A DNA stretch of 64,000 nucleotides from Macropodus opercularis (Eukaryota > Chordata > Actinopteri > Anabantiformes > Osphronemidae), in the NCBI GenBank assembly GCA_030770545.1, contig JAUCMP010000030.1, forward strand, positions 4,131,001 through 4,195,000, given 5' to 3'. A model generated the notes under the pieces. The model worked only from the letters and a program-made list of their open reading frames with translations. It made no database searches and was not told where the DNA came from. A program made the translations under genes and the position numbers. How positions within the stretch are numbered: the stretch's first letter is position 1; each line of letters starts with the position of its first letter. This document shows positions 10,511-21,249 of the stretch, in pieces.

Positions 10511-11037
10511 TCACACAGCGCGTGTGAACCGAGGCGGCCTCATCCCAGCAACCTGTGGAGGTGGTTTGAGTGGGGTCAGACGGGGTCGTTCTACCATTGT
10601 AGTTGGTGTAATTATACGCTTCGGACCCTGGATGAGAGCTGGATGGGGCTCGTGTGCTCGTATTTGGTTTCTTGGGCTGATTGGCTGGGGGCCGTCCTCA
10701 CTCCCGCTCCTCTTCTCCATATCGATGTAAATATCAGTCCCCACCGGTGTGGACTGGGTCAGTCTGGTCTTGTAGCGTTTCTGGGCCCAGCTAACTGCTA
10801 TCTTAACGGTAAGTGGTCATAATCTGAGATAATATTAGAATAGTGGTCCTGCAGGACGCAGAAATTATTCTGCATCCACTGTTGCGCGTTTCTTTCCACA
10901 GCGTCTCTGACTTGTTCTGGGGGGGAGGAGGGTTTAATGAAGCCGGTGAGTTTCCGGACGTGTCTGAACGTTCCCTGTGGCGGCATCTGGGTGCCGATAG
11001 CTTTAGCAATAATGTTCTTATGATGGACCGCTTGCAT
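10511..11037 (-). pseudogene. N-terminal remnant of the Penelope-like element
   Basis: Two frames, 10798-11037 (starting MQAVHHKNIIAKAIG and running through GTFRHVRKLTGFIKPS) and 10511-10744, lie directly upstream of the SGNH-like part on the same strand with only stop/frame changes between. The first is basic and helical in character and could be a nucleic-acid-binding region. No family is recognised. Placed in the element by continuity only. Confidence 0.5.
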
Positions 11038-11040
11038 TAA

Positions 11041-12101
11041 TTTGAAATAATTTGTACAGAGCGATCTGGTGGCCTGATCTAGTTCTGTGTGGGGCGTCTG
11101 GGAGGAGGGAGGTTTTGTTCGTTCTCTTCTGTTTGCGTTCCTGGTTGTGCTGGTCCTGAGTATTTCTGTTATCGTAACTTTCCCTACTTTCTAAAGGTGC
11201 TGTAGTCCCTGGAAAGCTGAAGTAGGCTGTCTTGGATCTGTGGAGGGAAGACGTGGTCGTGTGGGAAATCCCGGTGTTCGCTGGGCCTGTGGTGGTAGAA
11301 GCTCGATCCTGGCGACTCGGAGAAGATGGTGTTTAAAACGAATCTCTTTTAACAGAGCGTCAATTCGTCTTCGTGGCCGGTGAGTAAAAGTTGGTAGTGA
11401 GTGATTATCAAATGTGGACCCGTTGGCAGATCCCCGACTGACGTCTGAGCTGTTGAAATTCCAAACTTTATTTGATCGACAATTTTTCTAAAAAATGAAA
11501 ACGCCTATTGTGACCAGACACGTCAGTGTTATTCATGCAAGTCAAATTTGATATAAAAAGATTTAAGCCTAATTCAGCTTAATTGGCCCTAACGTTTGGC
11601 AGTGAACTGCTTCCTCAGAGGGGGTTGATTCCAGGAACTGAGCAGAGGGGTAGATGAAACATTGGGAGGGTGAACTAGCTCCTCCCTCCAATGTTTGTTC
11701 TCCCCTGTAATTGGTTGAAGCCTATCCTGTCCCTCTTCTACGTGGCTAGTTCAGACAATCCCAGAGGAGTTACTAATGTATAGGTGAAGTGGTTGTCAGT
11801 GACAGGTGGGATTCGATTTGAAGTTTAAGATTCCAATATTTCAATGTATTAAAATTAGTTAAACAGAGGGGTTGAGATGAGAAAGCTACAATGGAATCAG
11901 AAATCCAAACTAAAGAAGTAGACTGCTGCCAAATATGCTGGTCAGGATTAAGGAGAGGCTGCTGGTGGATTCTGGTGGGTCAAACATGCTTCTTTTGTTT
12001 TACATATGACATAGAGATGAAGCTGAGGGTTATTTGATGTTAAATGTTAAACAGAGGGCTTTAATGGACGGTGAGGGGCACAGGCCCCCGGCAACTGGCT
12101 A
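11041..12101. other. Upstream spacer of the Penelope-like element
   Basis: No gene. It contains the hammerhead-like motif and an imperfect inverted repeat at about 11659-11696 (AACATTGGGAGGG against CCTCCCTCCAATGTT) that could form a 13-bp hairpin. Confidence 0.5.
11591..11620 (-). ncRNA. Possible degenerate hammerhead-ribozyme core
   Basis: The minus strand reads CTGAGGA, then GCAG-TTCA-CTGC (a 4-bp stem with a 4-base loop), then CAAACGTT. Hammerheads need CTGANGA-stem-GAAA; here the GAAA is CAAA, so one core base is lost. Penelope-like elements are known to carry hammerheads in their terminal regions, and this lies 5' of the element's coding part on the same strand. Likely inactive. Confidence 0.35.
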
Positions 12102-12478
12102 GGTTAGGTTTGAAATGTGGTTTTATTTTAAAAAGACCAGAGCTGTGGTTCAAGTTGCACTGGCAGGCAGGGGTCTGTGCCATATCACCAAATAAGCCCA
12201 TTCAGCCAGGATGTTGTATTTGATTGGTTTTATGCAGTTTTACAGAGATGGTTTGGTTCCTTTTGAGGTTGTTTATTTACTTTGTTGTCTTCCTAAGTGA
12301 TATTTGTTTTTTAGGTGCTTCTAAGCATCATGAGAGGGAGGAGAGGATCCCAGGAGGACATCCCATCAGTCCGAAGCTGACTAGGCAGCCATCAGCAAGG
12401 TAAGTGCATGAAAAAAAAACTTAAAACAAAGAAGTTTTATGAATTTATAGTTTATGTACATGTATATACACACACAGT
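12102..12478 (+). repeat. Direct repeat 2 with the second 85-bp exon-like segment
   Basis: Partner of 6699-7065, about 5.4 kb away. It has a 30-bp insertion after AAATGTG. The exon-like part, 12315-12399, keeps both splice signals and the open frame, with one residue change (E to G in RIPEGH). Confidence 0.8.
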
Positions 12479-12795
12479 GGGTATGGAAAGTATTCAGACC
12501 CCCTTAAATGTTTCACTCTTTGTTATATTGCAGCCATATGCTAAAATCATTTAGGTTCGTTTTTTCCTCGTTAATGTACACACAGCGCCCACATTGACAG
12601 AAAAACACTGAATTTTTGCAGATTTCTTAAAAAAGAAAAACTGAAATATCACATGGTCATAAGTATTCAGACCCTTTGCTCAGTATTTAGTAGAAGCACC
12701 CTTTTGAGCTAATGCAGCCATGAGTCTTTTGGGGAATTCTTTCACAGCTGCATTTGGGGATCCTCTGCCATTCCTCCTTGCAGATCCTCGTTGGA
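12475..12795 (-). mobile_element. Tc1-like transposon end with transposase C-terminus (left copy)
   Basis: CAGTGGGTATGGAAAGTATT resembles the terminal repeat of a widespread fish Tc1/mariner family. Read on the minus strand, the adjoining frame ends VKEFPKRLMAALAQKGASTKY, the usual Tc1-like transposase C-terminus. It stops abruptly at about 12795, where a second Tc1 fragment begins on the opposite strand. Confidence 0.85.
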
Positions 12796-13100
12796 AATTC
12801 GCCACTGGAGCCCTGTGCTCTTCAGAGGTGAAAGCAGGTTCACACTGAGCACACGTGACAGACGTGAGCCTGGAGACGCCGTGGAGAACGTCCTCCAGCA
12901 TGACCGCTTTGGCGGTGGGTCAGTAATGGTGTGGGGTGGCATTTCTTTGGGGGGCCGCACAGCCCTCCATGTGCTCGCCACAGGTAGCCTGACTGCCATT
13001 AGGTACCGAGATGAGATGGGTTCCTAATGCAACACAACGCTAGACCTCAGCAGTTCCTGCAAGACTGTAAGGCGTCCCCTTCATCTACACACAGGACTGT
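12796..13100 (+). pseudogene. Tc1-like transposase catalytic-domain fragment (left copy)
   Basis: The plus-strand frame reads RHWSPVLFRGESRFTLSTRD and then VLQHDRFGGGSVMVWGGISL, GRTALHVLATGSLTAIRYRDE. This matches the DDE region of Tc1-family transposases; the usual TDESRF aspartate is replaced (RGESRF). Truncated at both ends; opposite in orientation to the fragment on its left. Confidence 0.87.
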
Positions 13101-13764
13101 AGCTGTCACATGTGAGGCGTGAGTTATGTTTGTTTGTAATATGGTTCATGCTGGAGGAGACCTGCTCACACACGTACGTGGATGCGAAGATCGACCTCTA
13201 CGGAAAGATTTTCATGTTCATTAATGTTTCAGTCATTTGCCGGTTTTGGGATATTGATATGGATAATATTTACAAATGGATATGCAATGGACAGGTTTTA
13301 AACTGTAATGAGGGATTTACAATAGATGGGCATAGATTAGCATATTCTAATAATCAGAGGTATGCAAATAAATATGAGCATAATATACTAATGTAGTGGA
13401 AAATATTAGCATATGTTAGTAGGCTTAGGATGCATTTTGTTCAGGCTTTGTTCATTTCCAGGGAATATGATTGTACAGGACGCTTGCTGGCCTTTGGCGG
13501 CTGCGAGGACGTCTGGCCTGTAGAGCGAAAGAATTTGGGCAAAACATTGCGACCCGGTAACCAAAGCTATTGAGACAAAACAATTTCTGGTAATCACAAA
13601 TCTTTGCATTTGGGCCGATGCAGGTTGAGGGATCAAAACACGCTCCCTAAACATCTGGGGGGAGAGTTCTCTGCCTGCCTTAGAGACAACTCGTTTTCTG
13701 TGGCCAGGCCTCCCCACGCGCTAGCAAGCATGGAGGCTCGCACATCTGCATTCACATCCTTTCA
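13101..13764. other. AT-rich stretch, no gene recognised
   Basis: One 94-codon frame (13112-13396) is open but lacks any family resemblance and reads through AT-rich sequence. Confidence 0.45.
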
Positions 13765-14035
13765 GCAGCCAATCAGATCCCTCCTGAGTGTGTTGACGTG
13801 GTGACAGAGGTCAGAGGGTTCACTGACCCACAGAAGGAGGAGTACTTCATGAAGAGGTTCAGAGATGAGCAGCAGGCCACAACCACCATCTCCCACGTCA
13901 AGACCTCACGAAGCCTCCGCATCATGTGTCACATCCCAGTCTTCTGCTGGATCTGCTGAGAACCAGAGGGGGAGGGGAGCTGCCCAAGGCAGTGACGGAG
14001 ATGTACATGTGCTTCCTGGAAACAAGACTGTTTTG
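13765..14035 (+). pseudogene. Fish NLR (NLRC3-like) fragment (left copy)
   Basis: The frame from 13765 reads AANQIPPECVDVVTEVRGFT, DPQKEEYFMKRFRDEQQATT, TISHVKTSRSLRIMCHIPVF, CWIC and then a stop at 13957. After a frame change it continues as GGELPKAVTEMYMCFLETRL. This is the C-terminal part of the NACHT region (helical and winged-helix section) typical of the teleost-expanded NLR-C receptors. No P-loop, no LRRs and no neighbouring NLR exons are present. A deletion falls just after the ICHIPVFCWI segment. A non-functional scrap of a cytosolic immune receptor. Confidence 0.85.
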
Positions 14036-15919
14036 TGGTCATAGTTACACTGAGGTCGCTGATCGTTTAACATTTGGGCCACCCTGTCAATATTTGTATT
14101 TCTTTTTTAGTATATTTCAGAAAGCCATAAATTATATTGGAATATTCAAATGTTGGTCCATGTTGCTTTTTCTACTTTGCCAGTTCCCAGGGCTACGCTC
14201 CTCGTCATTGCATGCTACGCAATCTAAATGCGTGGCTCCTTGCTACCGCTAGGGGGCAGACTGTTCTTTGGTTTTGACCGACATCCCAGTAAAAAAGACC
14301 ATTTTTGTGATGGTCCCAGTGTGTGATGCCAGGTTGGGGGTATAGTCCGGGCCTTCTCCCCCGTCAGTGTAAGTTTCTGATCAGTTCTGGTGGCGACTTG
14401 AAAACATGCACTAAACTAGAGATTCCTGAAAACCAGAAAGGTTTGAATGGAAAGTTGGTCTAAATGTTACCAAGCTTTAATCAAACGAGCCCAACGAACT
14501 TTACAGTAATTGATTTGGGAGAAACCCGTGATTTCGACTTCGACGGGCCTCAGATGCTCTACACCCTGGACACACTGGACGGGTCTTCACTGCTCAGGCT
14601 GGACTGATGACAGGACTCTGACTAGTTTAGTGAGAGACCTGTCAGGCGAGTCTTGGCCTGGGAGGTCGAAGCGTGGAGGAGTAGCGTGAGAGACCTGAAG
14701 AAGGTTCCTGCTGCTGCGACTGCACATCCACCGCTGGACTCGTTTTGTCTAGACTTATAATAGTAGTAATATAGATTAGGTTTCTGTGTAACAGGTTAGG
14801 TTAAGATAACTTGCGTTCAATTGATTTAGGTTTACTTAAGTTGAATGTATTAAGTTGAGATCTGTGATGGGTTAGTGAAGGCAAGTATCAGTTTTTTATT
14901 GAACTCGATATACTGTTCATGTGATGTTAGGTTGACCTCACTAACGTTTGTGTTCTCCGTTTTTTTTTTTTCTCCTCCTTGAACCGACACCTTATCGCGG
15001 TGGAGGAGTTCGTGTGCCCGTGTGACTCTAGCAGCTGTGCTGTCTGGGCTAAATGCCCCCGGCAGGGTCTCCCATGACAAACGGGTCCTGGGCGACGGGC
15101 CAGACTAAGACTAAGGTTCATCTGTCGCCGGAGGAGGCCCAGAGGAAGACCAGGACTCACTGGAGGGACGATGTCTGTCAGCCAGCCTGGGAAGGTTAAA
15201 GGTCATTACACCTGATGCTGACACGTGCTACTGATGGGGCTTTATTTAGTGCTGCCGGACACTTACACCAAGTCCTGAACGAGCACTTTCTGATGCAGCG
15301 TCTTTTGCTTCTCGCCCCATAACCTGGGTTAATATCTATGTGTTGTTTCATTCCAGCCGCTGACACTTTCATCCTGTCTCTGTGTAACCCACATTAAATG
15401 ATGAAGAATATTGATTTAGTTTTTTGCGTGTGTTACACCAGTAGGTGGCAGAATTGGCCTGTTGAGGATAAGTTCGATACAATCTATAGGGTTTTCTGTC
15501 AAAAATTCCAGGGATGAGAAGGCGACTGCATGTTTGAGGGTCCGATTTTGGGTCTGGCTGAGAAAAGAAAAGTTTGTGGCACTAAAGGCCCAGGTTCTGT
15601 TTGGTCTTAAACTGGAATGTTCTGAGTACTTGGGTCGAAGTAACGTTGGCCTGGAAGTTGCGCAGCGATAGCTGAGCAGCGGCGGTTCGACGGGCGGATC
15701 GTGGGAACTGCAGCGGCGCCGGAGCAGATGAGCCCTGTGTTCACAGAACGATAGGACAAGTTTGAAACACACTACCCGGGTAGATGGACTTTGTTTTATT
15801 TTCTTGCCATGTGGTTGCATTTTGTTTATCAGAGCTCTGAATGTTATAAATATGTTGCATCTACATAATTAAATGCCAGAAATCTCACTGGTTCAGTTAA
15901 ACATATGAGTGTGATATTC
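14036..15919. other. Stretch without a recognised gene
   Basis: 14990-15180 (CACCTTATCGCGGTGGAGGA onward) resembles, from memory only, a dispersed teleost repeat associated with non-LTR elements. The TTAA at 14477-14480 is the empty target site of the piggyBac element found in the right copy. Confidence 0.45.
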
Positions 15920-16491
15920 TGTTAGAGGATATGGAGCATAATCATTGTCCTCTCTGTGTTTGGTCCTGTCTGTGTCTTTGTGACCTGTAACCTTTTCTTG
16001 CTTTTACTTTTATAAACATGGAACGATTTCTAGTATTAGAGGAGAGTGGTTTTACCACCTATGTCAGGAGGAGGTTTTGCAGATCACATTTATTGCTTAA
16101 CGGCTCCATAGGTATTTGACACCACATGGAGCTGTTCACTATCTTGCTATGCCTGCATGCATCTTTTACGACTTGTAGTGTTTGGGAAAGGGGGTCTCAA
16201 CCCCCTTCATCAAAGGAGGAAGCTTCACAACCTATGTATATGTTATCTACCATATATGGACTTGTCTTGTACTTTATTGCACCAGATGTAGAAGGAGTGA
16301 CTTTCATACTGATCTCAATAAAGGACCCGTGTGCGAGAGAGGAGTTCGGAGTTCTCCAGCTGGCCACTAAGTTGTTGTGTTCAGAGAGGCTCCCCTCGTG
16401 CACGAGTAAAAAGAAGCTGAGATTCTCGAGTTTGTCTTCATGTGTCAGGTGTCTCTGCGATTGTTTAAGTGTTGGCAGGTTAGACCCAACA
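15920..16491 (+). mobile_element. Solo LTR of an LTR retroelement or ERV (left copy)
   Basis: 572 bp beginning TGTTAGAGG and ending ACCCAACA, with the TGTT/AACA terminal inverted ends. It is flanked on both sides by a 5-bp duplication, TATTC (15915-15919 and 16492-16496). AATAAA sits at about 16317 and the orientation is plus by that signal. No internal gag, pol or primer-binding site is next to it, so it is a recombinational solo LTR. A 5-bp duplication fits Gypsy, BEL and some ERV lineages. Confidence 0.8.
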
Positions 16492-16496
16492 TATTC

Positions 16497-17979
16497 TTTT
16501 TCTTTCCTCCGCTCCTCCTTGGGAAAAGAGCCCAGTGAGTAACCAATCGGCCGCTGTGTGTCAAGGCGTTGGTTACATCTGCTTCAGAACCAGTACAGAA
16601 CCACGGCTCATCTGCAGGATTGTGCAGCGGTGCCATCGCCTTCCTTTTCATGTGCTGCTTTTGTTAGAAGTGGCTCCAGAGTCATTGGCCCAGCGGTCGT
16701 CTCACCCTCACAAGCTGATCCTCTCTGTAACACAGGCTCATGTAGAGACTCTGCACTTTGCTGCTTTTCTTCTAGTAAATGTTGGCACATTCAGCTACTT
16801 TGCTGCTGTTGTTTAGCTGAAGTTTGCACTAGTGGCTCACAGTAACTGCAGCTTGTCACAGTTTCTTGTTTTACTGTTTCCTCCGCCAGGAAAGGACGAC
16901 CACGAGTCACCTCTGCTGCTGAGGACGAGTCCGTCCGAGTCACCGGCCTCCGAAAAGCTACCGGCAGCTCAGCTCAGAGCCACGTTGAAGGCCACACCGA
17001 GTTCTAGTGGCAGCTGTGAATGCAGACGGACACAGCGACTCCACTACCGCTGTCCACGCTCTGGGCCCACGCTCCACCATGTGCTCACTCCTTCGGTGGG
17101 GAACATCCTTCACTCCTCCACCAGGGACAGGAACTCTCCGCCAAGCAGGAGCACACGCCACCCGTCACCGCTTCAGAGCCGTGGCCTCGCGCTCGGAGGA
17201 GCTGGTTCTCGCTCGTCATCGCCCAAGCTGAGGTCACCGAGGTGCTGGGAAACTCCTCGTGGCGAGGATTCAAGGCTTGGGATTCACTGGTTATTCACAT
17301 TCACTGTATTATTCACTCATTCATCCCAGGTTCTACTGCAATCAGAGCCACGAGTCATTTCAGAGCCTGACCGAGCCCTTTGTGAAGTGTTGCAGCCAAA
17401 ACTAACTCGGGTGCCTGCTGTTCGCTGCCACCGTCACTCATTTCATGTGTTTGCGTTCCACTGCCGCTGGTCCAGATAGAAGGTGGGTAACAAACTGTCA
17501 GTCGCATGTTTCCTTAATGTGAGTAGTCTGCTGTGTGGGTGCAGGACTGTGCTCTACTGTGGACAGTAGGTGGCGCCGTGAGGCTGAGGTTGGAGCTGGA
17601 GCCAGGACTGAGTCTGGCTGGTTCCTTCATCAAGGCAAGATGCTCAGCTCAGCCTCTGAAGGAGCATCTGAGTCTACAGCAGCTTCACTAGGATGGATCA
17701 GAGCGACCAGGACCATCTGGAACCATCGCGTTACATTTTGTTAGTAGTTTGATGTTTACCAGGATAACAAAAGGTTTTCTGCTTGTTTGTGCCAGTATTG
17801 AGCATAATAGTAGGATTAGGCCAAATCAGTGTGTGTGAGTTCAGCAAAGAGAGCTCTAAGTTACGGAGGTCTTTGAAGGCCGCGCTGCGCCCCTTCCCTC
17901 GCTCACTACACGCTGAGCCGAGGAAAGGTCGTCGTCGTCTTTTCAATTCCTCCGTCTTCAGGGCGTTTACATCAGCCTG
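16497..17979. other. Stretch without a recognised gene
   Basis: A 215-codon plus-strand frame (16832-17479), rich in S, P and R, is open but resembles nothing known and sits in GC-rich sequence with other overlapping frames. I do not call it a gene. Confidence 0.4.
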
Positions 17980-18130
17980 GTTTTAAAGCCGAGAGGGCGT
18001 CTGCTGCTCCAAGCTGGTCTGGAGGCTGCTGTGATGTTTGGCAGCACGGGGAGAGCTCTGGGTGTTTCCAGACAGCAGGGCTAGCGACGGGTTTGAGCTG
18101 GGGGAGGGTCCGACGCAGGAGGCGCGAAGC
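17980..18130 (-). repeat. LINE-derived fragment shared with 4.53 and 5.34 kb (left copy)
   Basis: Starts GAGAGGGCGTCTGCTGCT, as in the LINE remnant at 5343, then continues with the 4530-4660 sequence. The minus strand ends ADALSALKPG, parallel to ADALSSLKTFLF of the better LINE copy. Confidence 0.55.
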
Positions 18131-18639
18131 AGTGGTAGTGATGCTGGTTTGGTCTGGAGTATGTGGAGCCTGGCTTCCAGACTGGAAGAAGCACAGAGAC
18201 GGACTCTCCCCACGCTCCAAGTGACGTCCTGGTGGCAGGCGACCTGTGAGCCGACCCCGCAGCTTCGTCAAAGCTCACTGGCTTTTCAGGCTGCTCTGCA
18301 GATGAGACTCCAGTCCCAGCGTGTGAGCTTCACACAGAGGTCAAGGTACAAGTGACACAGTACTGAAAAAGGAGGACTTGACTTGACATGTACAACAAGA
18401 GACTCCCGCTGACCTCCCACAGGTCCTCCACAGAGCATCACGACCTGCTCCATCAGCACACGGCGGCTCAGACGAAAGCTGTCCAGGGGCGATGGACACG
18501 TCTGGAAGATCGTGGGCCGTGCAACGCTGGGCCCTGTACATGTGTCGAGTAGTATTTCACGGTGATTTGAAAACGGTTGTTTTCAACCTGCCCCTTTAAA
18601 CGAGCTGATTTGTTTGTCTTTTCAATTGCTCCTGTAGTT

Positions 18640-18745
18640 TACGTGGTTTGTTTTGATGCTGAATGGATGGATGACTGCTGCACTTTGACACTTGATGTTT
18701 TTGTCGCGCATGTTGCAGTGACAATAAAATGTCTTCTCTTCTCTT
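18640..18745 (+). repeat. LINE 3'-tail-like segment
   Basis: GACTGCTGCACTTTGACACT and GTTGCAGTGACAATAAAATG resemble the TGACAATAAA tails of L2-type elements; compare GCGACAATAAAG at the end of the LINE at 28.4 kb. Confidence 0.4.
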
Positions 18746-18875
18746 AAAAGGCATGTGGTTGAGTCGCACAGAAGCTCTTGTTTCACTAGTCCAGCCATCA
18801 CCTACCGCCTCCAGACGTCCTCCTCTGCTGCAGGTCACACATTGGATAGCATGTAAATGAAGGGTCAGTAAATGA

Positions 18876-19160
18876 GTTATTCATTGTTTCATTTCTCTAG
18901 CGTCCATTCACAACAGCAGTTGTCTCAAGGCACTTTACAAGCAAGGTTTGAGATCAAACACAGCGAAGCGTTTAAATGCAATCAATCAGTAAGTTCTAAT
19001 CTTAATATATAGACGTTTATAGAGATATTAAAAGCAATATACTCTGCCTCCAGCAGAGCCAGGCCCAATGTGGCGAACATCCGCCTTGAGGGGGTACAGA
19101 AGAGAGAGACAACGTAGTGGTCAGAGACGTCCCAACTCAGAGGAATTGAAGCCGAGGCAG
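18876..19160 (-). repeat. LINE 3' tail, second occurrence (left copy)
   Basis: TTTCTCTAGCGTCCATTCACA then CAGTTGTCTCAAGGCACTTT parallels the tail at 5090-5140. Sequence up to about 19160 (GAGGAATTGAAGCCGAGGC) may be the same element. No RT motif survives. Confidence 0.6.
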
Positions 19161-21049
19161 CATTAGGTTCAAATAATCAAACATGAATGAGAAATATGCA
19201 AAGGCAGGCAAACAAAGTCACCTCTCTCTCCTGCAGGGAGACGCTCACAGGAAGTGGGGAAGGACGGAGCCTGGGAGACGCTGGCTGTGTCCCCCAGCAC
19301 AGCTCACATCTCCCCCGTCTCCTTCTAGGGAGGTGGTTTAAACCCTGAACAAGCGTCACAATGTGGAGATTTCATACCAACAACTGTTTTGTCTAAGAGC
19401 CAGATTGTCTTCGGACCCAAGGCCAGCAAGCCTGCACAGCCTAGACAGGACCTGTTCTACTCTATTACTCTATCTACCCTTTAGCCTGAACCACACGTAT
19501 ATGTGCTACATATGTATTCCACTACAAATGAACTAATTATGCATGGACTTTTTCCACCACAACGACACGACAAGAGGAAGCCGGCAGCAACAGGACAAAC
19601 CCTGGGACAACGTAAGGCACAGTCACGATACTTTCTACAACAGGCAAATTATTCATTAATTAACAAAAGAGCAATTTACCACAAAGCCAAATGTTCATGT
19701 TTTCAGCTATGTCACAGCCTCCACCGCTTCCTCTCTGCCAGGTCGACAGCGGGTAACCGCCTCACCAACGGAGTGTGACAGTGGACAAAGCAAAGGATCA
19801 GGCCACCGCCCTGTTCATCCATGGACACAACGTTTCTGAGAATGGAGAACAACGCTGCGCTTTCCAAAACCACTGCCCTGCACCCACGGGGTAAAAAGTG
19901 AGACTGCAAGGAATAACTGCAGCCCCAGCAGCCTGTCAGCTCCTCCATCAGAGGGCCAGGAGGAAGAAGGAGCAAGGAACCACAGGCGTCTGCTGCGCGG
20001 AGCAACCGGAGACACTGGAAGGCGAAATCCCAGAGTTGATGCTGTACTGGAGGCGAGGTCCCGTCTCGAGGAGCCTCTCATCCAAAGAGCTGAAGACCCA
20101 CTGAAACGGTGGGAGGCCGAGGCTTCGAGGATACTTCACTGCCGTTCCAACGCGAGCCACGTGGACGAAATATTGCCCTCAAGGTATCGGCATTGCAAAG
20201 ATGAATACGTACTATAAAAAATGGCCAAAAAGGCTTCAGTCTACCCACGACCGGTTAAGGTGATGCTAGGAAGACGTCAGTCCCTCAGAGAGAGTCTCCT
20301 CAAAAACAGGACCGATAATCCCTGAGGCCCGTCCAAGCTGTGGCTTCTGGTATTTCTGGTTCAAATGTGAAACAGTAGTGACTGCGTGTAATGGAATTTT
20401 TACTATATGTGACAGAACTGTGATGCATATTACTTGATATATCCTCATATGTATTGGCTTTTATCTGTACTAAGTGAAGTAATCATAGAGTGAGTTATAT
20501 ACCTGCTTACAGAAATGTTTGAGAACAACGAGCCTTCTCTTCTGCCTTGAGAAAGGGAGGTAAGCTTTCGAGCTAGGTGGGGAGACACTGTCTAGTTCAA
20601 ATTGGTTTACGACATGGGGCCATGGTGAGAGCACGGCAGCAGAACTTTGATTTACTTTGTTTCTGTTACACTTTCCCCCTGGTACAAGACAGTGACTGAC
20701 CCTTAGTTGTGGGCTGATGAGTCTGAGTTACACTCAGGCAGGACAGCTTTGCACTGACTCTGTGTACTTCTCTTCCTTCAAGAGTAAAAGACAACACGAA
20801 GACAACTTTGATTGGGTTTTGATTCATTCACCGGTTCCTAACAGGTTTTTGCCTCCACACTGCGCAAAAACAAGGCTTTTATGAAAACGCAGAATAAACA
20901 AATGTTCAGAAACACGCAAACCGTTCACAGTTGCTAAGTTAGGCTCAAATATAATAGATAATATATTCAACGACGAGCCGACTCTTTGAAGAGAGTCAGG
21001 CCAAAAGAGTGGGACAAAGCCCAGAGTAGTAGTTTGGTTGCAGTGAATG
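19161..21049. other. Stretch without a recognised gene
   Basis: 20380-20845 has LTR-like composition (a TG start, AGTAAAAGAC near the end, CCTAACA end) but no matching flanking duplication. No coding similarity seen. Confidence 0.4.
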
Positions 21050-21249
21050 CGGCCGCCACATACACAGCCCCCTAGCGGTATTCTGACACGTGATTGGGGG
21101 ATTGAAGCGTCACGTCAGTGCTTCTGTAATGTGATTGGCTGTGGGCGGGAAGACGAGTTCCGACAACGCAGGCTAATAGTTGACGCTGATAATGACCGAG
21201 GACCAGAGTTTCCGCTTTCAGCTGTGTAGCGGTTGTTGTAGCCACCGCA
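21050..21249 (+). promoter_or_regulatory. Promoter of the split-start gene (left copy)
   Basis: Two inverted CCAAT boxes (ATTGG at 21093-21097 and 21134-21138), a GC box (GGGCGG at 21143-21148) and a CRE-like CACGTCA at 21111-21117 lie in CpG-containing sequence without a TATA box. This is a usual arrangement for a vertebrate housekeeping promoter. The start site is inferred to lie downstream of 21150. Confidence 0.55.

Larger units (their letters stand above)
7740..11640 (-). mobile_element. Penelope-like retroelement, broken (left copy)
   Basis: On the minus strand, reading from about 11037 down to 7750, coding remnants appear in this order: an unassigned N-terminal region, an SGNH-hydrolase-like domain, a Penelope-type reverse transcriptase, and a GIY-YIG endonuclease at the C-terminus. 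RT followed by GIY-YIG is diagnostic of Penelope-like elements. The reading frame changes several times and carries stops, so it cannot make the full protein. A possible degenerate hammerhead ribozyme lies 5' of the coding part at 11591-11620. Direct repeats at 6699 and 12102 flank the whole element in the same orientation. Confidence 0.9.

Noticed and set aside
16832..17479. 215-codon plus-strand frame
   Set aside because: No family, low-information S/P/R composition, overlapping frames on other strands equally open; no splice or promoter context.
20380..20845. LTR-like stretch with TG start and CCTAACA end
   Set aside because: No matching target duplication, no second copy and no retroviral or Gypsy coding next to it.
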